Both the position numbers and the translations under genes were made by a program. A stretch of DNA of 13,865 bases from Spirochaetaceae bacterium (GTDB lineage: Bacteria > Spirochaetota > Spirochaetia > Treponematales > Breznakiellaceae). Of this stretch, positions 6,280-13,733 are shown one piece after another. How positions within the stretch are numbered: position 1 is the first letter of the stretch; each line of letters starts with the position of its first letter. The notes beneath the pieces are model-generated. The model did no database searches, was not told the origin of the DNA, and saw only the letters and a program-made list of their open reading frames with translations. The stretch is from contig JAITXS010000071.1 of NCBI GenBank assembly GCA_031284645.1, positions 1 to 13,865 on the forward strand, read 5' to 3'.

Positions 6280-6347
6280 TCCGCCTGTTTGGCGGAACCG
6301 TGAATATTCTTTTCAAAACAGAAATCGCCGCCCTTGTTTTGGGGGCG
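6280..6347 (+). promoter_or_regulatory. Two stem-loops between rpe and rpoB
   Basis: TCCGCC (6280-6285) pairs with GGCGGA (6291-6296) around a five-base loop, just after the rpe stop, with only a weak T-rich stretch (6308-6314) further on. A second hairpin pairs CGCC-G-CCC (6326-6333, one bulged G) with GGGGGCG (6341-6347). It ends about 25 bases before the first rpoB ATG. The first may be a weak terminator. The second lies in the likely rpoB leader and could influence its expression. No clear promoter for rpoB was found here. Confidence 0.35.
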
Positions 6348-6372
6348 CTAGACAAAAAAATAATGATGTTCT

Positions 6373-9300
6373 ATGATTGAGAATTACAATTTATCAAGAA
6401 AATCCAAGCATCTCTCGGGGGTTAAAAAAATAATGCCGGTTAAAGAAAAGAGCGAAAAAACAAGTAAATCAAAAATAAGAACTATGATGGTTAAAGACGG
6501 TAAATATGTGGCGCCGGTAAAAGAATTACCGGACCTCATCGCGATTCAAACAATTTCTTATGAAAAATTTCTCCAAAGAGAAACCCTTCAGCAGGGAACC
6601 AATTTACTTCGGCAGGGCTTGGAGGATGTTTTTAAATCAACTTTTCCTATCAAAAGCCCCAACGATGAAATGGAATTGGATTACGAATATTATACATTGG
6701 AAGATTCAAGCATTAAATGGTCGGAACATGAATGTAAACAGAAGGGCCAGACTTATGCTATCAGCTTGAAAGCAAGAATCAATCTGATTTTTAAGCAGAC
6801 AGGCGAGATCAGGCAAAAAGACATATATATGGGCGATATTCCCATTATGACAGATCGGGGCACTTTTATTATTAACGGCGCAGAACGCGTTGTAGTCTCC
6901 CAGATCCACCGTTCTCCGGGCGTTATTTTTTGCCACGATAAAGAAAAGGGCGTTTTTTCTTCACGTATTATTCCCTATCGCGGCAGCTGGATGGAATTCG
7001 AGGTTGACCCGAAACGGGAGTTGATTTACGCGAAAATTGATAGGAAAAAACGCATTTTAGGTACGATTTTCCTTCGGGCGCTTGGATTCTCCACACGGGA
7101 GATGATTATCAAGGCCTTCTATAAAACCGAAATCAAAGAAATTTTTGATTCGCCTGAAGTCCGCGAAGCGCTTGCCGGTAGATTCCTTGCGGCTCCGGTC
7201 TGGGTTGAGGCCTCGCCCGAGGAGATTGAGACTGCCAAAGGCATCGTTGACGGGAAAAAGAAACTCTATCCTGCCGGAGAAAAACTCCACCCGCATAATT
7301 TTGACGAAATTCTCCCCCGTGGTATCAAACAGATTGAGCTTATTGATTTCGAGGCAGAAGGCTCACTTAATTCAGAGATGATACTAAAATGCTTCGAGCG
7401 GGAGGATATTAAACACCTTGCCGAAGATTCGGAAAACGATGAAATTACAAAAGAAGAAGCGATTTCCAAGGTCTATTCAGTACTTATGCCCGGCGAATCA
7501 ATCACTATTGATAACGCTGAAAAAGACTTAAATCAGATGTTCTTTCATGAACGGCGCTATGATTTAGGCCGTGTCGGACGTTATAAATTGAACAAACGTT
7601 TTGAATTTGATCCGCCTTTCAACGAGCAGGTTCTTACGAAAGACGATGTAATTGCCACGATGCGCCACCTTGTCAAAGTGTATAACGGAGAGGTTCCGGC
7701 AGACGACATTGACCATTTGGGGAACAGGCGCGTTCGTTCGGTGGGCGAGCTTATGACCAACTCGATGAAAATGGCATTTTCCCGTATGGAGAGAATCGCA
7801 AAAGAACGTATGAGCCTTAAAGAAACCGACACGATCCGCCCGCAGGATTTAATTTCAATAAAACCAATTGTCGCGGCGCTCAAAGAATTTTTTGGTTCTT
7901 CCCAGCTTTCACAGTTTATGGATCAGGTTAATCCGCTTGCAGAGCTTACCCATAAGCGCCGCTTAAACGCATTGGGCCCCGGCGGACTTTCCCGTGACAG
8001 GGCGGGCTTTGAAGTGCGCGATGTTCACTATACCCACTATGGCCGTATGTGCCCCATTGAGACACCGGAAGGCCCGAATATCGGACTTATTGTCTCTTTG
8101 GCAAACTATACACGGGTAAACGACTACGGCTTCCTTGAAACGCCTTACCGTAAAGTACAAGACGGAAAGGCCGGAAAAAATGTTGATTATCTTTCAGCCA
8201 TTGAAGAAGACAAATATTATATCGCTCAGGCTTCCGCAAAATTGCATGAAGACGGAGGCTTTGCGGAAAGTCAGGTTTCTTGCAGGAGACACGGTGATTA
8301 TATCACCCGCGCTCCGGCGGATATTCAATATATGGATGTCTCGCCCAAGCAAATTATCTCTGTCTCAGCGTCCCTTATTCCATTTCTTGAGCATGACGAT
8401 GCGAACCGTGCCTTAATGGGAAGCAATATGCAGCGCCAAGCCGTGCCCTTGGTATTTCCCGAAGCTCCCCGTGTCGGAACCGGTATGGAACAAAAATGTG
8501 CATACGATTCAGGCGTTCTTGTCAAAGCAAAACGCGCCGGTGTCGTTGTCAGAGTAACAAGCAGTGAAGTGGTCATTCAGCCGAATGAAAAACCGGAAGG
8601 CGATGATAAAAAAAATAAAGGCCAAAAAGAGCTTATCGACCACTATCCTATCATCAAGTTTCAGCGTACCAATCAGGATACCTGCTATAATCAGCGGCCT
8701 ATTGTAAAACTCGGAGATAAAATTGCGGAAGGGCAAGTCCTTGCCGATGGCCCTGCAACGGACGGAGGCGAGCTTGCTCTTGGCCGGAATGTGCTGGTCG
8801 GTTTTATGCCTTGGAACGGATATAACTACGAAGACTCAATTTTGATTTCCGAACGTGTGGTCAAAGAGGATATGTTTACCTCTATCCACATCAAGGAATT
8901 CCCGATTGAGGTAAGAGAGACAAAACTTGGCCCGGAAAAAATTACCCGTGATATTCCGAACGCCTCGGAAAAAAGCCTTGACTGTCTTGATAGCGAGGGT
9001 ATTATCTGTGTAGGCGCGAAGGTTCGTCCAGGAGACATACTCGTTGGTAAAGTAACGCCGAAAAGCGAAACAGAGACAACGCCGGAATTCAAGCTTTTAA
9101 ACTCGATTTTTGGTGAAAAAGCAAAAGAAGTACGTGACTCCTCACTTCGCGCACCTCACGGTGTTGAGGGTACAATTATCGACATTCAACGCCTAAAACG
9201 AAGCAACGGAGATGATCTGAATCCCGGTGTTGATGAGATGGTAAAGGTCTTAATCGCGGTAAAACGCAAGCTCCGTGAAGGTGACAAGATGGCCGGACGC

Positions 9301-10026
9301 CACGGTAACAAGGGTGTTGTCGCCCGTATTCTACCGGAAGAAGATATGCCGTACATGGAAGACGGAACACCCCTTGACCTCTGTCTTACCCCGCTCGGCG
9401 TGCCCTCGCGTATGAACATCGGACAGCTTCTCGAAACCGAGTTGGGTTGGGCCGGAATTCAGCTTGATGAATGGTATTCCGCGCCGGTGTTTGAGTCGCC
9501 TTCTACCGTTGATATCGAGAAGAAACTAAAAGAAGCCGGACTTCCTGCAAATTCAAAAACAACTCTTCGTGATGGCAGAACCGGTGAGCCTTTTGTCAAC
9601 GATGTGTTCTGCGGTGTTATCTATTTTTTGAAACTGCATCACCTTGTTGACGATAAAATGCATGCACGTTCTACCGGCCCGTACTCACTGGTAACTCAGC
9701 AGCCACTCGGCGGTAAAGCCCAGTTCGGAGGTCAGCGGCTTGGTGAAATGGAAGTTTGGGCATTGGAAGCATACGGTGCGGCGAATATCTTGCAGGAACT
9801 TCTTACTATCAAGTCTGATGATATGACAGGCCGATCGAAAATTTATGAATCAATTGTAAAAGGAGAGCCGTCCACTGCTGCCGGTATTCCAGAATCCTTT
9901 AATGTTCTTGTACAGGAGCTTCGCGGCCTTGCCCTTGATATGACAATTTATGACGTGAAAGGCAAACAAATTGCCTTGACCGAGCGCGATGACGAGATTA
10001 TCGCGCGTGAGGGGAAATTTCAGTAA
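6373..10026 (+). CDS. rpoB: DNA-directed RNA polymerase beta subunit
   Basis: A 1217-residue catalytic core subunit of RNA polymerase, apparently full length. Landmarks run in order: ELPDLIAIQTISYEKFLQ (N-terminal lobe), PIMTDRGTFIINGAERVVVSQ, SPGV, RIIPYRGSWMEFE, the rifampicin region FFGSSQLSQFMDQVNPL through THKRRLNALGPGGLSR, HYGRMCPIETPEGPNIGL, the NALMGSNMQRQAVPL-like fork region, GYNYEDSI, GDKMAGRHGNKGV, PLGVPSRMNIGQ and C-terminal GGQRLGEMEVWALEAYGA. Asn532 sits at E. coli Ser531. The start is uncertain: ATG 6373 lacks a ribosome site, ATG 6433 follows GGGGG, and ATG 6484/6487 would match the usual spirochaete N-terminus best. It has neither rplJ/rplL upstream nor rpoC downstream. Whether it is the sole copy cannot be told here. 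Confidence 0.98.
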   Translation: MIENYNLSRKSKHLSGVKKIMPVKEKSEKTSKSKIRTMMVKDGKYVAPVKELPDLIAIQTISYEKFLQRETLQQGTNLLRQGLEDVFKSTFPIKSPNDEMELDYEYYTLEDSSIKWSEHECKQKGQTYAISLKARINLIFKQTGEIRQKDIYMGDIPIMTDRGTFIINGAERVVVSQIHRSPGVIFCHDKEKGVFSSRIIPYRGSWMEFEVDPKRELIYAKIDRKKRILGTIFLRALGFSTREMIIKAFYKTEIKEIFDSPEVREALAGRFLAAPVWVEASPEEIETAKGIVDGKKKLYPAGEKLHPHNFDEILPRGIKQIELIDFEAEGSLNSEMILKCFEREDIKHLAEDSENDEITKEEAISKVYSVLMPGESITIDNAEKDLNQMFFHERRYDLGRVGRYKLNKRFEFDPPFNEQVLTKDDVIATMRHLVKVYNGEVPADDIDHLGNRRVRSVGELMTNSMKMAFSRMERIAKERMSLKETDTIRPQDLISIKPIVAALKEFFGSSQLSQFMDQVNPLAELTHKRRLNALGPGGLSRDRAGFEVRDVHYTHYGRMCPIETPEGPNIGLIVSLANYTRVNDYGFLETPYRKVQDGKAGKNVDYLSAIEEDKYYIAQASAKLHEDGGFAESQVSCRRHGDYITRAPADIQYMDVSPKQIISVSASLIPFLEHDDANRALMGSNMQRQAVPLVFPEAPRVGTGMEQKCAYDSGVLVKAKRAGVVVRVTSSEVVIQPNEKPEGDDKKNKGQKELIDHYPIIKFQRTNQDTCYNQRPIVKLGDKIAEGQVLADGPATDGGELALGRNVLVGFMPWNGYNYEDSILISERVVKEDMFTSIHIKEFPIEVRETKLGPEKITRDIPNASEKSLDCLDSEGIICVGAKVRPGDILVGKVTPKSETETTPEFKLLNSIFGEKAKEVRDSSLRAPHGVEGTIIDIQRLKRSNGDDLNPGVDEMVKVLIAVKRKLREGDKMAGRHGNKGVVARILPEEDMPYMEDGTPLDLCLTPLGVPSRMNIGQLLETELGWAGIQLDEWYSAPVFESPSTVDIEKKLKEAGLPANSKTTLRDGRTGEPFVNDVFCGVIYFLKLHHLVDDKMHARSTGPYSLVTQQPLGGKAQFGGQRLGEMEVWALEAYGAANILQELLTIKSDDMTGRSKIYESIVKGEPSTAAGIPESFNVLVQELRGLALDMTIYDVKGKQIALTERDDEIIAREGKFQ

Positions 10027-10073
10027 TCATCAATATTTATTCCAAATTCGAATTTTGGAATAAATATTGATGA
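10027..10073. repeat. Perfect 20-bp-arm palindrome after rpoB
   Basis: TCATCAATATTTATTCCAAA (10027-10046) is matched exactly by its reverse complement at 10054-10073, leaving a seven-base centre (TTCGAAT). It starts at the base after the rpoB stop and ends nine bases before tRNA-Leu. It is AT-rich and no T-run follows, so it is not a standard terminator. It could be an RNA processing hairpin between rpoB mRNA and the tRNA, a binding site, or a remnant of an insertion. Confidence 0.85.
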
Positions 10074-10081
10074 GGTTTATC

Positions 10082-10163
10082 GCCCGGATGGTGAAATTGG
10101 TAGACACGCTAGTTTCAGGTACTAGTGCCGTAAGGCTTGGGAGTTCGAGTCTCCCTTCGGGCA
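10082..10163 (+). tRNA. tRNA-Leu (anticodon CAG)
   Basis: The cloverleaf is complete. The acceptor GCCCGGA (10082-10088) pairs with TTCGGGC (10156-10162), with discriminator A 10163. The anticodon stem CTAGT/ACTAG (10109-10113, 10121-10125) encloses the loop TTCAGGT with CAG at 10116-10118, read as Leu for CUG codons. A variable-arm hairpin GCC-GTAA-GGC marks it as class II. The T arm GGGAG-TTCGAGT-CTCCC spans 10139-10155. The 3' CCA is not encoded. A T-run follows at about 10169-10176. Confidence 0.97.
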
Positions 10164-10180
10164 AAATGATTTTTTTAGAA

Positions 10181-10186
10181 TATAAT
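10181..10186 (+). promoter_or_regulatory. Possible -10 box for the methyltransferase gene
   Basis: TATAAT lies 16 bases before the GTG start at 10203. The region a -35 box would occupy falls inside the tRNA 3' end and has no good match. The leader would be only about 10 bases. Confidence 0.3.
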
Positions 10187-10202
10187 ATTTAGAGCTTGAT
10201 TT

Positions 10203-11060
10203 GTGGTAAAGAAGAATCCCCTTATTAAGCCGTATTTGAAATGGGCCGGAGGAAAAAGGCAATTATTGCCTGAAATAAAAAAATATTTCCCAAAAAATGT
10301 AACTGATTATACCTATTATGAGCCTTTTATCGGAGCAGGGGCGGTATTTTTTGCATTGCAGCCTAAAAAAGCAATAATTAACGATTTTAATACGCAATTA
10401 ATTTTAACTTATACTGTCATAAAGAACAATGTTGAAAAACTTATTGAATTATTAAAAAATTACAAAAATAAGAATGATGAGGAATATTTTTATAAAATCA
10501 GGAATTTAGATAGGGATACTGTAGAATTCAATAAATTGACAGACCTTGATAAAACTGCCCGTTTAATATTCCTTAACAAAACCTGTTTTAACGGTTTGTA
10601 TCGTGTCAACTCTCAGGGGCTTTTTAATGTTCCCTATGGAAGATATAAAAATCCTGTAATATGTGAAGAAACTGTATTACGGCAAATTAGCACTTACTTT
10701 AATGCCAATGAAATTGATATTTTAAATGATGATTTTGAATCTGCAGTTATGAGTGCAGACAAAAAGTCTTTTGTATATTTTGATCCGCCTTATCACAGCC
10801 CTAATAAAACTAATTTTACAGGATATCAGGCAGATGGTTTTGGGGAAGAAGAACAAAAACGGCTGCGAAATGTCATGCTTAAAATGGCAGATCGGGGGGT
10901 AAAATGTTTATTAAGCAATTCCGACACAGCGTATATTCGTGCGTTATATGATTACGATTTTTTTGATATTATATCTGTACAGGCAAAAAGATTCATTAAT
11001 TCAGATTCGTCAGGAAGGGGAAATGTTAATGAGGTCTTAATTAAGAACTGGAGAGAATAA
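10203..11060 (+). CDS. dam: Dam-type DNA adenine N6-methyltransferase (D12 class)
   Basis: A 285-residue enzyme that transfers a methyl group from S-adenosylmethionine to adenine in DNA. Motif order fits the alpha group: the N-terminal KPYLKWAGGKRQLLP (9-23), AdoMet site EPFIGAGA (40-47), the segment NKTCFNGLYR-N-GLFNVP-G (about 125-147) typical of GATC-specific Dam/M.DpnII enzymes, and catalytic DPPY (194-197). GATC specificity is therefore likely but not proven. The start is GTG 10203 because an in-frame TGA lies at 10197-10199; the ribosome site is weak. No restriction endonuclease gene adjoins it, so it appears solitary. It is visibly richer in A and T than rpoB and lies directly behind a tRNA gene, which suggests horizontal acquisition. 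Confidence 0.93.
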   Translation: MVKKNPLIKPYLKWAGGKRQLLPEIKKYFPKNVTDYTYYEPFIGAGAVFFALQPKKAIINDFNTQLILTYTVIKNNVEKLIELLKNYKNKNDEEYFYKIRNLDRDTVEFNKLTDLDKTARLIFLNKTCFNGLYRVNSQGLFNVPYGRYKNPVICEETVLRQISTYFNANEIDILNDDFESAVMSADKKSFVYFDPPYHSPNKTNFTGYQADGFGEEEQKRLRNVMLKMADRGVKCLLSNSDTAYIRALYDYDFFDIISVQAKRFINSDSSGRGNVNEVLIKNWRE

Positions 11061-11165
11061 TGGAACGCGATTGAAAAGCCATTCTTAAAAGGGCAATGAA
11101 AATAGCGTGATCAAAACGGAATAAAAAGTGTTAATTTATCAAGCACATCTGCCGATAATAAGTTT

Positions 11166-12050
11166 ATGAACTTTATCTTTTTAGAGAGAACGAAAAAACC
11201 ATCCTGCCAAAGGTTCCTTGTCTTATGCGTTTTACTCGCTTTAAACGGAATCTTACTCTATGCACAGGATATTTCTTATATCGTAAAAAACGGTGACACC
11301 ATCTATTCACTGTCACGAGAATACGGGATAAAAGCGGAGGAAATTCTCTCGGCTAACGGCATTACCAATGCGGGAAAAATCTATGCCGGACAAAAGTTAA
11401 AAATTCCATCACCCTTGCAGGCAAATTCAAGTTCAGGCAATGAGCATACCGTTGAATATCGTGCGCTAAAAGGCGATACGCTTTATGGCATAGCCCGAAA
11501 ACACGGGGTAAGCTATCAGGAACTTAGCGCTGTAAACAATTTTGCTAAAAATTATGTGCTTAAACCCGGTGATGCTATTAAAATTCCGGTTCCGGCCGGT
11601 CTTCAATTGCCACGGCAAGAGGAAAGAGTCCTGGAGATTTCGGTCTCGCACGATATCGCCCCACAGCCCTCTCAAAATACAGAGCAGGCTCTTGATGCTC
11701 TGCAATGGCCTGTTATGCCAAAAGAATCCGCTTATATCAAAGGGAAACTTACCGGCGTCATGCTTACCGGGGAAAAAACAGAGTCTGTACGAAGCCTTAC
11801 CGCCGGAACGGTTATTTCAGCCGGGCCATATCGCGGTTTCGGTCGTGTCGTGATTATAAAAAGTGACAATGGTTATGATTATGTCTACGGCGGCTGTGAA
11901 GATCTGAGCGTCCGGAAATGGGACCGCGTTACTGCGGGAACCGAAGTCGGAAAACTCGGTATTGACACCTTATCAGCAAAACCTCGGCTCTTCTTTATGG
12001 TCTATCTTAATGGTAAACCGATTGATCCGGCGAAAGCGCCGAGGGCCTAA
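11166..12050 (+). CDS. LysM protein with degenerate M23 (LytM/NlpD-like) domain
   Basis: A 294-residue envelope protein. An N-terminal hydrophobic segment (about 17-33) ends at LYAQ, a likely signal peptide. Two LysM peptidoglycan-binding domains follow at 37-81 (YIVKNGDTIYSLSREYGI to IYAGQKLKIP) and 95-141 (YRALKGDTLYGIARKHGV to LKPGDAIKIP). A C-terminal M23-like beta domain spans about 179-290, with VVIIKSDNGYDYVYGG and LNGKPIDPAKA. The zinc ligands of active M23 endopeptidases are missing: the LHFEV-type motif is LFFMV and the YGHL-type His is Gly243. It is more likely an NlpD/EnvC-like activator or wall-binding factor than an enzyme. No clear Shine-Dalgarno precedes ATG 11166. Its stop overlaps the stop of the convergent gene by four bases. 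Confidence 0.85.
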   Translation: MNFIFLERTKKPSCQRFLVLCVLLALNGILLYAQDISYIVKNGDTIYSLSREYGIKAEEILSANGITNAGKIYAGQKLKIPSPLQANSSSGNEHTVEYRALKGDTLYGIARKHGVSYQELSAVNNFAKNYVLKPGDAIKIPVPAGLQLPRQEERVLEISVSHDIAPQPSQNTEQALDALQWPVMPKESAYIKGKLTGVMLTGEKTESVRSLTAGTVISAGPYRGFGRVVIIKSDNGYDYVYGGCEDLSVRKWDRVTAGTEVGKLGIDTLSAKPRLFFMVYLNGKPIDPAKAPRA

Positions 12051-12937
12051 TTTTCAAAAGTATACGTGATTGTTCCGTTGGAATGAACATATATCCTTGC
12101 AAAACGATGATGTGCGTGGAAGTTTTCTGTGGTTATGTATAATCGCCGATCAAGCTCCCGAACTATCTCCTGATGAATGTGTCCGGAAAGATAGGCCTTT
12201 GCGTTTGAGGAAGAGAGCAGCGAAATAAGGCGGGCGCGTTCGCGTATATCGGTAATAGACTGTTTGTTTGATACAGGATTATCAGTTACAAACAGGGTTC
12301 CGTGACTGAATACAAAAGTGTTTTGTTTTGCGGATTTTAATTGGCTGCTTAGCCATGCAAATTGATCGTTCCCAAAGAAGGCGTTTGCGCTGTCGAGGAT
12401 CAAGAGCGTTGTATTACCGATCTCCCCGCTGTCAATACGGTATCGTGTAGACCCGATTAATTCCTTCCAGATTTTCCAGTTGCCAAAATATATATCATGG
12501 TTGCCTATAACAGGATAACAGGGCATCTTTTCACCGCTGCCGTCAACGCGGCTCCAGCTTCCGGTAATTTTTATAAAAAGATCCAATTCTTCCCGTTCGC
12601 TGCTTTGGGTAAGATCACCGCCTATAACAACAAATTTATCGCTTGGGATAAATTTTTGCTGCAGGTTTTCAAGGCCGTTGGTATCGTCATGTTTTATATG
12701 CGTGTCACTGGTAAATATAAAGCTATAGTCGCCATCCCCGATTTTCAGATTTGTCCACGGAGTGCCGTCCAAGTATTTATGTCCACTTAGGTACGGGAAA
12801 TCCTGCGCCGATTTTAATCTTTCATCAAGATCTTCCGATCTAAAAAGCCCCAGAAAATCATTTTCGCATGAGATGTAAAAAATGCTGCATAACAGCGAAA
12901 ATATACAAAAACAGAGTTGTCCCGTGTTCTTTACCAT
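12047..12937 (-). CDS. Metallophosphoesterase lipoprotein
   Basis: A 296-residue predicted lipoprotein: the hydrophobic signal ends in YISC, giving lipidated Cys24. A calcineurin-like dinuclear metal site is complete: TSDTH (Asp78, His80), GGDLTQ (Asp108), GNHD (145-148), SHG (His212) and SGHIH (253, 255). It should hydrolyse a phosphomonoester or phosphodiester on the periplasmic side or cell surface; the substrate is unknown. Its ATG overlaps the end of the upstream outer-membrane-like gene by seven bases (ATGGTAA), which indicates coupled translation. Its stop overlaps the LysM gene tail to tail, with no terminator between. Confidence 0.88.
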   Translation of the reverse strand: MVKNTGQLCFCIFSLLCSIFYISCENDFLGLFRSEDLDERLKSAQDFPYLSGHKYLDGTPWTNLKIGDGDYSFIFTSDTHIKHDDTNGLENLQQKFIPSDKFVVIGGDLTQSSEREELDLFIKITGSWSRVDGSGEKMPCYPVIGNHDIYFGNWKIWKELIGSTRYRIDSGEIGNTTLLILDSANAFFGNDQFAWLSSQLKSAKQNTFVFSHGTLFVTDNPVSNKQSITDIRERARLISLLSSSNAKAYLSGHIHQEIVRELDRRLYITTENFHAHHRFARIYVHSNGTITYTFEN

Positions 12938-13680
12938 GATACCTTAATGACACTCCTTGCTTTAAATCCGTAAAACGCCGCAGTCCAGCCGTCAACTCCG
13001 GTTCGGAATAACGAACAACTATTATCAAAAGTAATATATTGATTAAAATGATAATCAAAAAATATCTTTATATAAATATCCCAGAAATTCGCCGGATAAT
13101 ACTCGTCAAAATTAGCTACCGCCGCTCCGGCTAAAAAATTTTCTGTTTTAAGCGGTGTTAGTGCTATCGAAACCGCTATCATGGACTCCGCTATGGTTTG
13201 GGATCCTTGAAAATTGGTCCATCGCCAATGCGGGCCAAGATCGATTCCGCCGTACTTCAAGTTAAATGAGATAAAAGGAATAAACGAATGAGACCTTGTT
13301 TTGTAATCGGAAATGTCATCGTAGATATAAAGCACTTTAATATCAAAATATTTAAAAAACGGCAGAGGGACTATTGATAAAGACACAGCGGCATTTACAA
13401 AGCTTATATATTCCGTAAAATACGCGTTGTTATTAAATAAGATACCGGCGTTTAAGTTATACGCCTTATTGAGCTCTATACCTGCGCGGGCCAACAGTTC
13501 ACCGCTGTTTCTGAATGTCCTGTCATATTGCCAGCCAACACCGAATTCTCCTTCGATCCTGGAAATTCTAAGCGGCGCTTTTTTCCCCTCCTGTTCTGCT
13601 TCTGCCGTGTCTTGTGCGTTTATATTTTGTACAAGAAAAAAAAGAGAAACTCCTGCAAGAAAAGGTAGAAGACATTTCAT
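12931..13680 (-). CDS. Hypothetical outer-membrane beta-barrel-like protein
   Basis: A 249-residue exported protein of no recognised family. Residues 1-22 form a signal peptide with probable cleavage after INA. The mature part has many alternating hydrophobic stretches rich in Tyr, Phe, Trp and Asn (for example FFKYFDIKVLYIYDD and WDIYIKIFFDYHFNQYITF) and ends in VIKVSW, an aromatic terminus typical of barrel proteins. No cysteine lipobox is present. The start is ATG 13680; GAAGG lies immediately before it, too close for an ideal ribosome site, but an in-frame TGA at 13686-13684 rules out a longer frame. It forms a two-gene operon with the metallophosphoesterase. Confidence 0.65.
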   Translation of the reverse strand: MKCLLPFLAGVSLFFLVQNINAQDTAEAEQEGKKAPLRISRIEGEFGVGWQYDRTFRNSGELLARAGIELNKAYNLNAGILFNNNAYFTEYISFVNAAVSLSIVPLPFFKYFDIKVLYIYDDISDYKTRSHSFIPFISFNLKYGGIDLGPHWRWTNFQGSQTIAESMIAVSIALTPLKTENFLAGAAVANFDEYYPANFWDIYIKIFFDYHFNQYITFDNSCSLFRTGVDGWTAAFYGFKARSVIKVSW

Positions 13681-13687
13681 CCTTCAC

Positions 13688-13716
13688 AAACTACACGATA
13701 TATATTTTTTTGTCAA
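13688..13716 (-). promoter_or_regulatory. Possible promoter of the outer-membrane-protein operon
   Basis: On the minus strand TTGACA (13716-13711) is a perfect -35 box. At 17 bases spacing the -10 is only TAGTTT (13693-13688), a poor match, and this would give an almost leaderless mRNA. A second TTGACA (13739-13734) lies in the presumed insertion-sequence end but has no well-spaced -10. Confidence 0.3.
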
Positions 13717-13733
13717 TAATAGGTATAGGGCGA

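Noticed and set aside
10164..11165. Integrative element with att repeats flanking dam
   Set aside because: No second copy of the tRNA-Leu 3' end and no integrase gene is visible, so only horizontal gain of a single gene is suggested.
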